A DNA stretch of 64,000 bases from Tenrec ecaudatus (Eukaryota; Chordata; Mammalia; Afrosoricida; Tenrecidae), in the NCBI RefSeq assembly GCF_050624435.1, contig NC_134547.1, positions 26,681,374 to 26,745,373 on the forward strand, in the 5' to 3' direction. Made by a program: the position numbers and the translations under genes. Positions 22,801-33,709 of this stretch are shown here, in pieces; position 1 is the stretch's first letter; every line of letters starts with the position of its first letter. The notes under the pieces were generated by a model. The model did not search any database. It saw only the letters and a program-made list of their open reading frames with translations, and had not been told where the DNA came from.

Positions 22801-22854
22801 GTGTTTTTGTAAATGAATTAAAACAATTTTTCCAAGCTGTTCTCAGCCTGCTAA

Positions 22855-23460
22855 TTGTTTCTGTCTTGGAAATTTCAACGACAATATGTTCCAGTGTTTT
22901 CTTTTGGGATCTGTGGTGTTTTGGGTTCTCTCTGCTTCCTGGAGAATTATTTTCTCCTCCTCTGTTCTGTTAAGGAAGTATTATTCCGGAATTTCTTATA
23001 TGGATAGAATCCCACTTAATTCTTATGTTTTCTTCAGATTCTTTTGTTCTTTTAGCTGATTGTATCACTCATAAATTGGAGTTAAGAGATATGCCTTCAA
23101 ACTCACCAATTCAGCTTTCCATTTCTTCAATTCTCTTACTCTGTTCTTCTAAATTGTTGCCTAATTCTCTTATCTTAATATTTTCTGCATTTCTTTTTAG
23201 AGGTTTTTGTTGAAGATATCTAGCTTTTCTATTCTGACCATTGTTCTCGCAAACTCTTTGTTGAAAGTACATGACAACATTTTTCTGAATTCAATTTATG
23301 ATAGTTTCAGAGCCTGTTCTTTTTAAGAAAATTCCTTGAGATCTGAGTGTTGTTCATTTGTTAATCCTTCTTCTGATGAATCAGGAGTGACTGCTGCCAC
23401 TGCAGCATCGTGGCCGGGTATTACGGTTGGGAGGGCTGCTAGATTTTGTGGGAGTCGATG
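22855..23460 (-). mobile_element. L1 ORF1 fragment
   Basis: The minus strand encodes a broken coiled-coil of L1 ORF1 type. Plus-strand landmarks include TTTTTAGAGGTTTTTGTTG and CCATTGTTCTCGCAAACTC. Confidence 0.6.
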
Positions 23461-24055
23461 ACTTTGTTGAGTAGTGCCAGAAATGAATGATAGAAGGGGG
23501 ACGGGGGAGGGAAAAAAGGCTTTGGGCAGTAAAAGGCTGTACTAAGAAAAGTTGGGAGGGGGAGGAACACTGTACTTGAGTGTATTCTTCCCTAAGGCCA
23601 AGAGCTTCTTAACATAGTCCGTCAAAGCACAGGCAATCTTCAGGAAAACCATCATGGTGCCAAGTTTGTCCTTGGGATAGCCTAGGCTGGTCCTTTGGGA
23701 CCTATGCTCCGGGAACTGTGCAGGCCAGCTTGCTTGGAGACCTGGAAGCCACATGGGACCTGCGTGCTTATTACACGTGAAGCTTTGGACCCTGCTCACA
23801 ATGATAGTCTTTGAGGAGTGGAGCTGGGTTGCTGTAGCCAGCAGTGCAGAATGGAGCTACAGATGGGTAGCAGGAGACCACTGGGCGCCTCTTCAGTGGA
23901 CCTGCTCTTTCCTTCCCTTCTCTGCTTGCTCCCACAGTCTCTGATATATGGAAGCCTCCTTTTACTTCACTTTCAAGCCATTGTCTGAGATCACAGGCCA
24001 CCTGTCTTTTCTTAGGGCCTAGTCTATCCTGGTTGTTACATAAGGATCTACCTGT
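23461..24055. other. Unclassified, perhaps L1 5' UTR
   Basis: This is GC-richer than its surroundings and lies upstream (minus strand) of the ORF1-like piece, so it could be that L1's 5' UTR. No motif proves it. Confidence 0.35.
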
Positions 24056-24059
24056 GTGT

Positions 24060-25995
24060 ATGTGTTCAGTTGGACATGTTCTAGTCCCCTTTCTTTAATG
24101 TTTTTAAAAGTTTCTATAGAACTGGTGTCAGCACTTCTGAATTTTTTATGAAATATCCCAGTGAAGCCATCTTGCCATTGACTTTTCTTTTTATATATAT
24201 TTTTGGTCTTTTTTGAAGGGGTGGAGCAGGGGGTTAATCACATTCTGAATTGCTTATTTCATAATTACTCTGCTTAAACCTATTTCTATTCATATTAGTT
24301 TAGGTATGTCGTATATTTTCAGGAATTTGTCCCATTCATCAGCATTTTCAAATCTGTTGCAGTTCTTTTTCATAGTGTTATGATTCTTTATTCAATGAAT
24401 ATGTTGTGTTGTCTCCAGATTCATTTCTTTTGATTATTTGCCCTTCCCCCCCCCCCCCCCCAGTATATCCAGTAGTTTGTTTCAGTGATTCTTTTCAAAG
24501 AACCAACTTCTGGTTTGATTGATTTTTTTCTGTTGTTTAACTGTATTCTATTTCATTTCTTTCTCACTGGTATTTATTATTCATTTCAGCTAGTATCTTT
24601 GGCCTCTTGCTCTTCCTTTCCTTTTTGTTCAAGTTTTCATTTAAACAATTGATTTTCATCCATCTTTTTAAATATGGGCATGTATTGCTATGAATTTCCC
24701 TCTGAGAATGGTTTGTGCTGTGTCACAAAGGATTTGGTATGTTGTGCTTTCCTTTATATTTGATACCAAGTATATTTTTATTTCACTTTTAATTTCTTAC
24801 ATAGAGAAATTGTTTTCTAGTCGTACAATATTTAATTTTGGTATAATAATAATTATTCATTTTTATTCTTCCTGTGATTGATTTCTTACTTCATAACATT
24901 ATGGTCAGAAAGTATGCTTTGTATGATTTTAATGTTTTAAAACTTGAGATTTGTGGCCTAATCTGTAGTTGGTTCTGGAAAAATTATCCTGTGAAAATGT
25001 CTGCTGATGATGGATGGAGTGTTCTAAGTTAAATTGGCTTATGATTTTCTTTATGTTCTTAATGTCCTTATTGATTCACTTTTTAAATGTTCTGTTGAGA
25101 ACTGAAATTGAAGGTTTCAAATCTACAAATATTAATAGCGGCACTGTAATTTTTTTCTTTGATATTAGTGTTTGTGTCATGTTTTTGGACAGGTTAGGTG
25201 AATATATGCTAATAATTGTTGTATCTTCTTGAAGTATTAGCCCTTTTATTATGTAATAGCCTTTATCAGTATGACCACACTCCTTTTTTTGGGTGCTGGT
25301 TGCACGGAACATTTTTTCCATCCTTTATTTTCAGTCAGTTTGTGTCCTAATGTGAATGTGTGTTTTGTGTAGGTAACAAAAGATGAATCATGTTTTTTAT
25401 CCAGTCTATCACTCTGCCTTTTGTGTAAATATTTTGGCTATTTACATTTTCTTCATTCTTTTAGCTAATTGGGTTTTGAGTTTCTTTTATCTGGTTTCTC
25501 TTTTTATCAATTTTCCTGTTATTTTTTGTATTTAGCATCTTTTGTTATGAGCTTTAATTCCTCTTTACATATTCTCTTAGTGGTTACTACAAATATTATA
25601 CTATACAACATGCAATTACAGTAACATTTAGCATGCAATCAACAATGAATGTGAAATATTAAGTATTCCTGGTTTACTGTTCCCTCTCCTTTTTCTGTTG
25701 GTGAACCTCCAGTGACAGTAATGAACACCCTACATCCAGTAGTCGTAATATGTACTTATTTTCTGAGATCTCTGTCTGACTCCTTCCTCCCCCTTTGTGT
25801 ACATTTGAGTGTTTGATTAATGTTCTTTCCTTTCCATTTAGAAAACTTCCTTAAGTACATGTAGGGCTGGTCTGGTATTGCCAAATTCCCAAGGCTTCTG
25901 GTTATTTGGGACTCTTCTTCCCTGTTTCAAAGAAATGCCTTGACTTAGTGCTTTTCTGTTGTTTCCTTTTTAATTAAAGTAGGGCGATGCCATCT
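24060..25995 (-). mobile_element. Old L1 ORF2 fragment (EN to RT)
   Basis: Antisense L1 landmarks in order: TTCAAAGAACCAACTTCTGG (24,497), GGCATGTATTGCTATGAATT (24,677), ATTATGGTCAGAAAGTATGC (24,898) and CTTATTGATTCACTTTTTAA (25,067). No frame is intact. A run of 16 C at 24,446-24,461 lies inside. Confidence 0.8.
24446..24461 (+). repeat. Poly(C) run, 16 bp
   Basis: A homopolymer of C inside L1 ORF2 sequence; length may be uncertain in assemblies. Confidence 0.9.
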
Positions 25996-26024
25996 ATCGG
26001 TTGGCGTGTGTCACATACTGGCAT

Positions 26025-26257
26025 AAGGAGCCCTGGTGGTGCAGATTGGTGTGATACTGCTAACCACAAGTCAGCAATTCACATCCATCTTTCTCTGTAG
26101 GGGAAAGATCAAGCTATTGCTCCCATAAACATGTACGCTCTCAGAACTCTAGGGTAAAAAAAGAAACCAAGAAACCATGGGGAGCAGTTTTACTCTTCCC
26201 ATAGGGACACGAACAGTCAGAATCAACTTGAAGGCAGTGGGTTTTTACCTGTTGTTA
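26025..26257 (+). mobile_element. AfroSINE
   Basis: AAGGAGCCCTGGTGGTGCAG head, TGCTAACCACAAGTCAGC, AGAACTCTAGGG, a small A-rich insertion, then GTCAGAATCAACTTGAAGGC and CAGTGGGTTTTTACC. A textbook head makes this the clearest copy in the window. Confidence 0.93.
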
Positions 26258-26284
26258 TGGAATTAAAGAATTTCCGATTTATTA

Positions 26285-27060
26285 CCAAAGGTTTATAATT
26301 CATTACTGTGCTTAGATTTCTGGTGTTCAAATTGTGCCAGACAGGTCAACCTATCTGCTAAGTTTTTGCACTGCACCATCATTGTTTTGGTTGTTTTATT
26401 ACGTGGTTCCTGAGATACTCCAGATTTACCTTGTACATTGCTGCCATTTACCCCAGAATCTGCCATTTCTCCAATGACTGCCGGTTCATTTGACAAGAGA
26501 ATGATTCTTGAGGTCGATTAGGTTACCAGATGGGCTCATTGCTACAGGGATATCCTTGCTTGTTGGCTGAACTCGGTGTCTTACACTCATTCTACAGAAG
26601 GAGAAATAGCATGACCTTTCCCCCTGCGTAGCGCCCATTCTTTTCCAAATTTTAGCGTAAAGTTTCACTGTAATTTACAATGCATATTGCAAAGCACAAC
26701 AACCATGCTTCTTCCCTTTGTCGCTGAATTTTCCTCCAATTTAGCTATCATTTTAACTTTCTTTCTCTTTCTCTCAGCTGGTAATCTTTGTTTTCTCGAT
26801 GAGGCTTCCCTTGGCAAATATAAGATTTTAGTCAGATCGCTTTCAGTGGCAGTTTTTACTGCTATTGTGGACACTACAATGGATTTATCAAATGTTCTTT
26901 CTCTTTAAGCATCATTTCAGCTTTTTCTTTTTTTTCCCAACTGTCCATCTTGATTTTCCTGGTGAGGCTGCCTTTGATAAAAGGAAATATAAGATGGTAA
27001 CCCGCTATCTTTGGTTTGATACTTTTTTCTGCTGTGTATTTTGCTGGACACCATAATGGC
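26285..27060 (-). pseudogene. Candidate processed pseudogene, unidentified
   Basis: Three consecutive minus-strand frames (26,665-26,874, 26,486-26,668, 26,293-26,496) are near-continuous and lysine-rich, with no intron signals between them. They end with a stop followed by an AATAAA-like segment near 26,283. The 5' part holds two related blocks (about 26,775-26,890 and 26,895-27,010), each with an ATCTTATATTT start, so the parent protein probably has internal repeats. I do not recognise the parent. It could also be an unrecognised repeat. Confidence 0.35.
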
Positions 27061-27417
27061 TTTCTGTGGCCTCTGTAAGAAACCCAGAGTCCTTTGTTCT
27101 TAATGCTGTGATAGACCTTAGTGGACTTGCTACTTCACAAGACTTTCCCCAGATTCCTTATCACCTTCAACATCCACAGCCACCCACTTAAGCAAGTGAT
27201 AACTTAAAAACAGTAGTCTGACTTCCATCCTTCCAGAGAGCCACCAAGTAGACGTGCTAAGGCCCTGCTGCTCCAGCTCAGGCTCCACACATCTCTACCA
27301 GTTGTAATGGACTATGCTCCTAGGTTTTGTGTTACTAAATCTCAAGACAGAGAGACTTCGACTCGTTGTATATCAGGCATCAGCTTTCTCACACTGCTGA
27401 GTGGTAGGGATGTGTCT
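27061..27417. other. Unclassified sequence, no gene seen
   Basis: Nothing is recognised between the candidate pseudogene and the next SINE. Confidence 0.45.
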
Positions 27418-27622
27418 AAAGGAGTCCTAGTGGTACTTAGTGGCTATGTTTGGGTGCTGTTAAAATCTAGGTCAGTCGTTCAAACCCATCAGCCAGTCTG
27501 TGGGAGCGAGATGAAGCCGTCTGTTCCTGTAAAGATTTTCCACCTCAAAAACCGAAAGAAGTAGTTCTCTGCCCTGTATGGTCGTTGTGAGTCAGAATCA
27601 ACTTGTTATCAGCAGTGGACAT
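27418..27622 (+). mobile_element. AfroSINE
   Basis: AAAGGAGTCCTAGTGGTACT head, GGTCAGTCGTTCAAACCCAT, GGGAGCGAGATGAAG and GTTGTGAGTCAGAATCAAC are in order. Confidence 0.88.
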
Positions 27623-27739
27623 TTTCAGAATACCTATTTGGAATATAAGAAGAACCACACAAGAAGCAGGCCACCAGATAAATATGACTGTGGATGTTGC
27701 TTCCAAGATCCGTGCTGCCCAGTGGAAAGGGAAATGAGC

Positions 27740-27926
27740 TGCAAGTGCACACAGTTGACGCATCCCACTGCCGACTGCGAGGCTGGCAGTTTGAGTCCAC
27801 CCACATTGAAAGGGATATTGAAAGAAAGACCTGGTGATCTACTTCTGAAAAATCACCATCGAAAACCCTGTGAAGCACAGTTCTACCCTGACACCCATGG
27901 GATTGGCAGTACTACTCAACCGGGTG
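27740..27926 (+). mobile_element. AfroSINE, second subtype
   Basis: GGCAGTTTGAGTCCACCC, AAGACCTGGTGATCTACTTC, AAAATCACCATCGAAAACCC and GACACCCATGGGATTGGC define the variant with the extended middle, also seen at 13,025. Confidence 0.88.
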
Positions 27927-27984
27927 CCTAGCAAGACACCATTCTTTGTGGGATTTTTCCTATTTTAATTACCATCCATTGCTT

Positions 27985-30312
27985 TTTATTTTTTTAATCA
28001 TTTTACTGAGGGCTCGTACAACATTTATCACAATCCATACGTACATCCATTGTGTCAAGCACATTTGTACATTTCTTGCCATCATCATTCTCAAAATATT
28101 TCTTTCTGCTTGAGCCCTTGGTATCAGCTCCTCATTTTTCCCCTCCCTCCTAACCCTTCTCCCTCATGAATCCTTGATAAATTTATAAATTATTATTATT
28201 TTGCCATGTCTTACACTGTCCAGCATCTTCCTTCACCCACATTTCTGTTGTCTGTCCCCCAGGGGGTGGTTATATGTAGATCCTTGTGATCAGTTCCTGC
28301 TTTCTACCCCTCCGTCCCTCCACCCTCCCTGTTTCGCCGCTCTCACCACTGGTCCTGAGAGGGTCATCTGTCCTGGATTGCCTCTGTTTCCAGTTCCTGT
28401 GTGTACCAGTATACATCCTTTTGTCTAGCTGGATTTGTAAGGTAGAATTGGGATGATGATAGTAGGGAGGAGGAAGCATTGAAACTAGAGTAAAGTTGTA
28501 TGTTTCATCATTGCTACACAGCACCTTGACTTGCTCATCTCCTCCCTGTGACCCTTCTGTGAGGGGATCTCCACTTGCCTACAGATGGGCTTTGGATCCC
28601 CACTCTGCACTGCCCCTCATTCACAGTGATAATAATATTTTTGTTCTTTGATGCCTGATACCTGAACCCATCAACATCTCATGATCACACAGGGTAGTGT
28701 GCTTCTTCCATGTGGGATTTATTGCTTCTCAGCTAAATGGCCTCTTTATTTTTAAGCCATTAAGACCCTAGGTGCTATATCTTTTGATAGCCAGGCACTA
28801 CCAGCTTTCTTCACCACATTTGCTTACGCACCTGTGTTGTCTTCAGCGATCGTGTTGGGAAGGTGAGCCTTATGGAATGCCAGTTTAATAGAACAAGTGT
28901 TCTTGCATTGAGGGAGTACTTGAGTAGAGGCCCAATGTCCATCTGCTACGTTAATACTATAAATATATGTACATAGATCGATTATTTCCCCATTGTCATA
29001 TATAAATATGTTTGCATATGTACATGCCTGTATTTAGACCTCTATAAATGTCCTTTGCCTTCTAGTTCTTTCCTCTATTTCCTTTTACTTTTATCTTGTC
29101 CCACTATCATGCTCAGCCTTCATTTGGGTTTCAGTAATTCCTCTCAGTTACATTACCCTTGAACAAGCCCTACCAGGCCTTTTACACCCTCCTCATCACT
29201 GATTTTGGATCACTTGTTATTCCATTGTCCCTGGGATTTATTAACACCACTTCCTTTCCCCCACCTCTCCCTCTACTATGTCCCCTGGAACCTTCGGTCC
29301 TGTTGTTTTCTCCTCCAGATTGTTTATCCAGACTCTTTTATCTAGACAGACCTGCAGAGATAATACTATGCACAAACCAAGACAGAGCAAAACAAAGCAA
29401 CAAAAAAGAAAATAGTTCAAGGTCTATTGACATTTAGGAGTGTTTTCTGGTGGAGTCTGATGGAGTGCCACACCATGGCCCCAAAGTCTATTTTTGGTAT
29501 TCCCTCGAGACGTCCTTGCTCTGCTCCCCTTGCTGTTCTGTTGCACGCCTTTAGTGTTTTGCCTCGGTGTGGTGGGGTCTGATCAGGCATAATTCCCTCA
29601 CTGTGTATCCAGTGTTGTCCCCTATAGGGCTATGGGCCAGTGAGGGATGTCATGTCTCATAGTGGGGTTGACCATATGGCCCTCTCTAGCTATTGGCTGC
29701 TCTGAGCAGGGATATCATCTTCAAGTCTTGGTGGGCCAGGATGTGCTCCACTCTCTCTTCCTCCCCCCTCATTTGCTCCTGTGTGCTCTGATCAGACATG
29801 TCCCTCTCCCTGAGCTGTAGCTTCAGTGCTGCCCCTAAGGTAAATTCTTCAGGGGGCAGGGGTGGTTGTCCACATAGTTGGGATTGGGGCCTGTCTCTCA
29901 GACCCCTCTACTGGTTCCCTGCTTCATGCCAGTATGTTGCATTCACATCTTAGAGCACCGCTTTGTAGTCTGGTCCCTCTTTCCCTGAGAAGATATGAAT
30001 AATACACTCCCCTTGGGGGAGTTAGTGCCCTGTTCCCCAACTACTCATTTGTTTTTGTTTTTTCTCTCTTTCCCCTTCCTTTTTAGTTGTCTACCATATG
30101 TATTCCTGGATTTGGTCTGGTCCCTGCCATACTCCCTGAACCTGAACCCAGGAATGTTTATATACAAGAGTTTTTTCCCTAAGCTCGTTTTGCACTTTTT
30201 TTTTTTAAGCTTTCCTCATCAGACTCATATAGTACTTCTCATTTTCTGCTTGGCTTACTTCGCTTAGTATAATTTCCTCCAATTCTTTCCAATGTGCTTC
30301 ATGCATTCATCA
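27985..30312 (-). mobile_element. L1-A, 5'-truncated, minus strand
   Basis: The 3' end is at the low coordinate: TTTTTTTAATCATTTTACTG is the inverse of the poly(A)-preceding AATAAAATG end. The 3' UTR contains one copy of the unit of about 245 bp (28,627-28,880) and a purine-rich zone (antisense, 29,460-29,870). It reaches the last codons of ORF2 (30,240-30,310, antisense of the G-C-M-K-H type stretch found at 59,030). Confidence 0.88.
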
Positions 30313-31505
30313 CTACTTTTTTTCTTATTTTTTAATCATTTTATTGGGGGCTCATAGAATTCTTATCACAATATGTTCTTGATCCATTGTGTCAAGAACA
30401 TATGTACATTTGTTGCCATCATCATCCTCAAAACATTTGCCTTCTATTTGAGCCCTTAATATCTGCTGCTTATTTTCCCCCTCCCTCCCCACTGTCCCCT
30501 ACCTCATGAACCCTTCATCATTAATAAATTATGATTATTTTGTCATATACTACACTGTCCGATGTCTCCCACCGCCTTCTTCTCAACTGTCCCTCCCCCA
30601 GGGAGGAGACTATATGTAGATTCTTGTAATCAGTTCCCCCTATCCACCCCACATTCTCTCCACCCTCCAGGCATCGCCACTCTCACCACTGGTCCTGAAT
30701 GAGTCATCTGTCCTGGATTCCCTGTGTTTCCAGTTGCTATCTGTACCAATGTACATCCTCTGGTCTAGCCAGATTTGTAAGGTAGAATTGGGATCATGAT
30801 AGTGGAGGAGAGGAAGTATTTAAGAACTAGAGGAAAGTTATATGTTTCATCGCTGCTACCCTGCACTCTGACTGGTTCATCTCTTCCCCACAACCCTTCA
30901 CTAAGGGGTGTCCGATTGGCTACCAATGGGCTTTGAGTCTCCACTCTGCACTCACCCACATTTTCAATGATATGATCTTTTGTTCCTTGATGCTTGAAAC
31001 CTGATCCCTTCGACAGCTCGTGGTCACACAGGCTGGTGTGTTTCTTCCATGTGGGCTTTATTGCTTTTGAGCTAGATGGCCACTTGTTTATCTTAGAACC
31101 TTTAAGAACACAGACGCTATATCTTTTGATAGCTGGGCACCATCACTTTTCTTCACTACATTTGCTTACACACACGTTTGTCTTCATTGATCGTATCAGG
31201 GAGGTGGGCACCCATTGATATGATTTTTAGTTCTTTCATGTCTGATAACCAGTCCCTTCTGCACCTTGTGGTCAGACAGGCTGTGTGCTTCTTCCATGTT
31301 GGCTTTGATGCTTCTCAGCTAGATGGCCGCTTGTTTATCTTCAACGCTTTAAGATCCCAGACGCTTTGATAGCCACGTACCATCAGCCTTCTTCACCACA
31401 TTTGCTTATGCACACATTTTTCTTCAGCAATCATGTCGAGAATGTATGCATCCTGGAATGCCAATTTAATAGAACAAAGTGTTCTTGCATTGAGTAAGTG
31501 GAGGC
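30313..31505 (-). mobile_element. L1-B, short 3' fragment with two tandem units
   Basis: Its tail (ACTTTTTTTCTTATTTTTTA ATC) abuts the 5' side of L1-A. It carries two consecutive copies of the roughly 245-bp unit at 30,968-31,216 and 31,217-31,450, then stops at a junction with L1-C near 31,505. Confidence 0.85.
30968..31450 (-). repeat. Two tandem units (249-bp period) in L1-B 3' UTR
   Basis: Both start TGATATGAT(C/T)TTT and share CACACAGGCTG / CAGACAGGCTG, CTTCCATG, AGCTAGATGGCC and CACATTTGCTTA. The second copy has lost the first copy's AGATATAGCGT-like stretch in part. Confidence 0.85.
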
Positions 31506-32150
31506 CTAATTGTTTTATTAGGAGTTCACACAACTCTTATCACAATTCATACATACATCAGTTGTGTAGAGCACATTTGTACATTCATTGCCCTCATCAT
31601 TCTCAAAACATTTCCTCTCCACTTAAGCCCTTGGCATCAGGTCCTCATTTTGTCCCCTCCATCCCCGCTTCCCCCTCCCTCATGAACCCTGGATAATTTA
31701 TAAATTATTATTTTGTCATATCTTGCCTTGTCCGACATCTCCCTTCACCCACTTTTCTGTTGTCCACCCCCTAGTAACAAGGTCAAATGCAGATCCTTGA
31801 AATCGATTCCTCCTTTCCAACCTACTCTCCCTCTACGCTTCTAGTAGTGCCACTCTCACCACTGGACCTGAAGAGATCATCCACCCTGGATTCCCTATGT
31901 TTCTGGTTCCTATCTGCACCAGTGTACATCCTCTGGTCTAGCCAGACTTGCAAGGTAGAAATCAGATCATGATAGTGCAGGAGGATGAAGCATTTAGGAA
32001 CTAGAGGAAAGTTGTATTTTTCATTGTTGCTACATCACACCTTGACTGGCTCGCCTCCTCCCCTACACCCCTCTGCAAGGGGATTCCGGTGACTGACAAA
32101 TGGGCTTTGGATCTCCAATCTGCACCCCGCCCCCCTACCTCATTCACTAT

Positions 32151-32630
32151 GGTAAGATTTTTTGTTCTGATGATGCCTGATACCTGATCCCTTCAACACC
32201 TTGTGATCGCACAGGATGGTGTGGTTCTTCCATGTGGGCTTTGTTGCTTCTGAGCTAAGTGGCTGCTTGTTTGCCTTTAAGACACCAGACGCTATACCTT
32301 TTGATATCCGGGCACCATCAGCTTTCTTTGCCACATTTGCTTATGCACCCATTTGTCTTCAGCGATCATATCATGGAGGCAAGCACAAAATGTTATGATT
32401 TTTTGTTCTTTGATGCCTGATAACTGATCCCTTTGGCACCTTGTGATCACACAAGCTGGTGTGCGTCTTCCATGTGGGCTTTGTTGCTTCAGAGCTAGAT
32501 GACCACTTGTTTATCTTCAATCCTTTAAGACCCCAGACGTTATATCTTTTGATAGCCGGGCACCATCAGCTTTATTCACCACATTTGCTTATGCACCCGC
32601 TTTGTCTTCAGCAGTTGCGTTGAAAAGGTC
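32151..32630 (-). repeat. Two tandem units (241-bp period) in L1-C 3' UTR
   Basis: Copies start near 32,151 and 32,392. Both contain TTTTTTGTTCT, GATGCCTGATA, CCTTGTGATC(G/A)CACA, CTTCCATGTGGGCTTTGTTG and CACATTTGCTTATGCACCC. Confidence 0.88.
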
Positions 32631-33709
32631 AGCATCACAGAATGTCAATTTAATAGAAGAAAGTATTCTTGCATTAAGGGAGTACTTGAGTGGAGGCCCA
32701 ATGTCCTTCTGCTACCTTAATACTAAACGTATAAATATATGCACATAGATCTATTTACCCATCCTCATATATAAATATATTTGCATATATACATGTCTTT
32801 ATCTAAACCTCTATACATGCCCTTTGTCTCCTAGCTCTTTTCTCTATTTCCCTTGACTTTCCTTCTGTCCCACTATCATGCTCAGTCCCGACCAGGGTTT
32901 CAGCAAATCCTCTTTGTTACATTACCCTTGATCATGCCCTACCAGGCCTCCCAGCCCCTCCTCACCACTGATTTAGATCACTTGTTCCCTTGTCCCTGGG
33001 TTTGTTAACACCACTACCTTTCCCCCCACCTCTCCTATGTCCCTCCTGAACTGTCGGTCCTGTTGTTTTATCCTCCAGATTGTTCATCCAGCCTATCTTA
33101 TTTAGAAAGACCAGCGGAGATAATAACATGCACAAAAACAAGACATAAAAATACCAAGGAACAATATACAACCAACCAACAACAATAAATCAATGACAAA
33201 AAAAAAAAAAACACAAGAAAGAAAAGTTTGTAGTTAGTTCAAGGATTGTGTGTTGGCCTTTAGGAGTGTTTTCCAATTCAATCAATTGGGGTACCACACC
33301 CTAGCCCCAAAGTCCACCTTCATCATTCCCTGAGGACCTCGCCGTTCCATTCCCTTACTATTCTGTTGCACCCCCTTAGTGTTTTGCCTCGGTGTGGCGG
33401 GATCAGGTCAGGCGTAGTCCCCACACTGTGTCTCCAGTGTTGTCCCCGGTAGAGCTATGGGTCAGTGAGGGGCGTCATGTCTCATAGTGGGGCTGGCCAT
33501 GTGGTCCTCTCTGTGGACTGGCTGCTCTAATCGGGATAATCGTCCTCAAGACCTGGTGGGCCAGGATGTGCTCCACTTTCTCCTCCTCCCCCTTCATCAT
33601 CACCCATGTGCTCCCATCAGATATGTCCCTCTCCTGGAGCTGCAGATTCAATGCCGTCTTTTGAAATAAGTTCTTCTGGTGGGAGGGCCAGGCGTCCTCT
33701 TAGTATTTG

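Noticed and set aside
28000..32650. The spaced repeats could be read as a CRISPR-like array or satellite
   Set aside because: The spacing follows L1 3' UTR copies, with tandem duplication inside single L1s; there are no short identical repeats or spacers, and the genome is mammalian.
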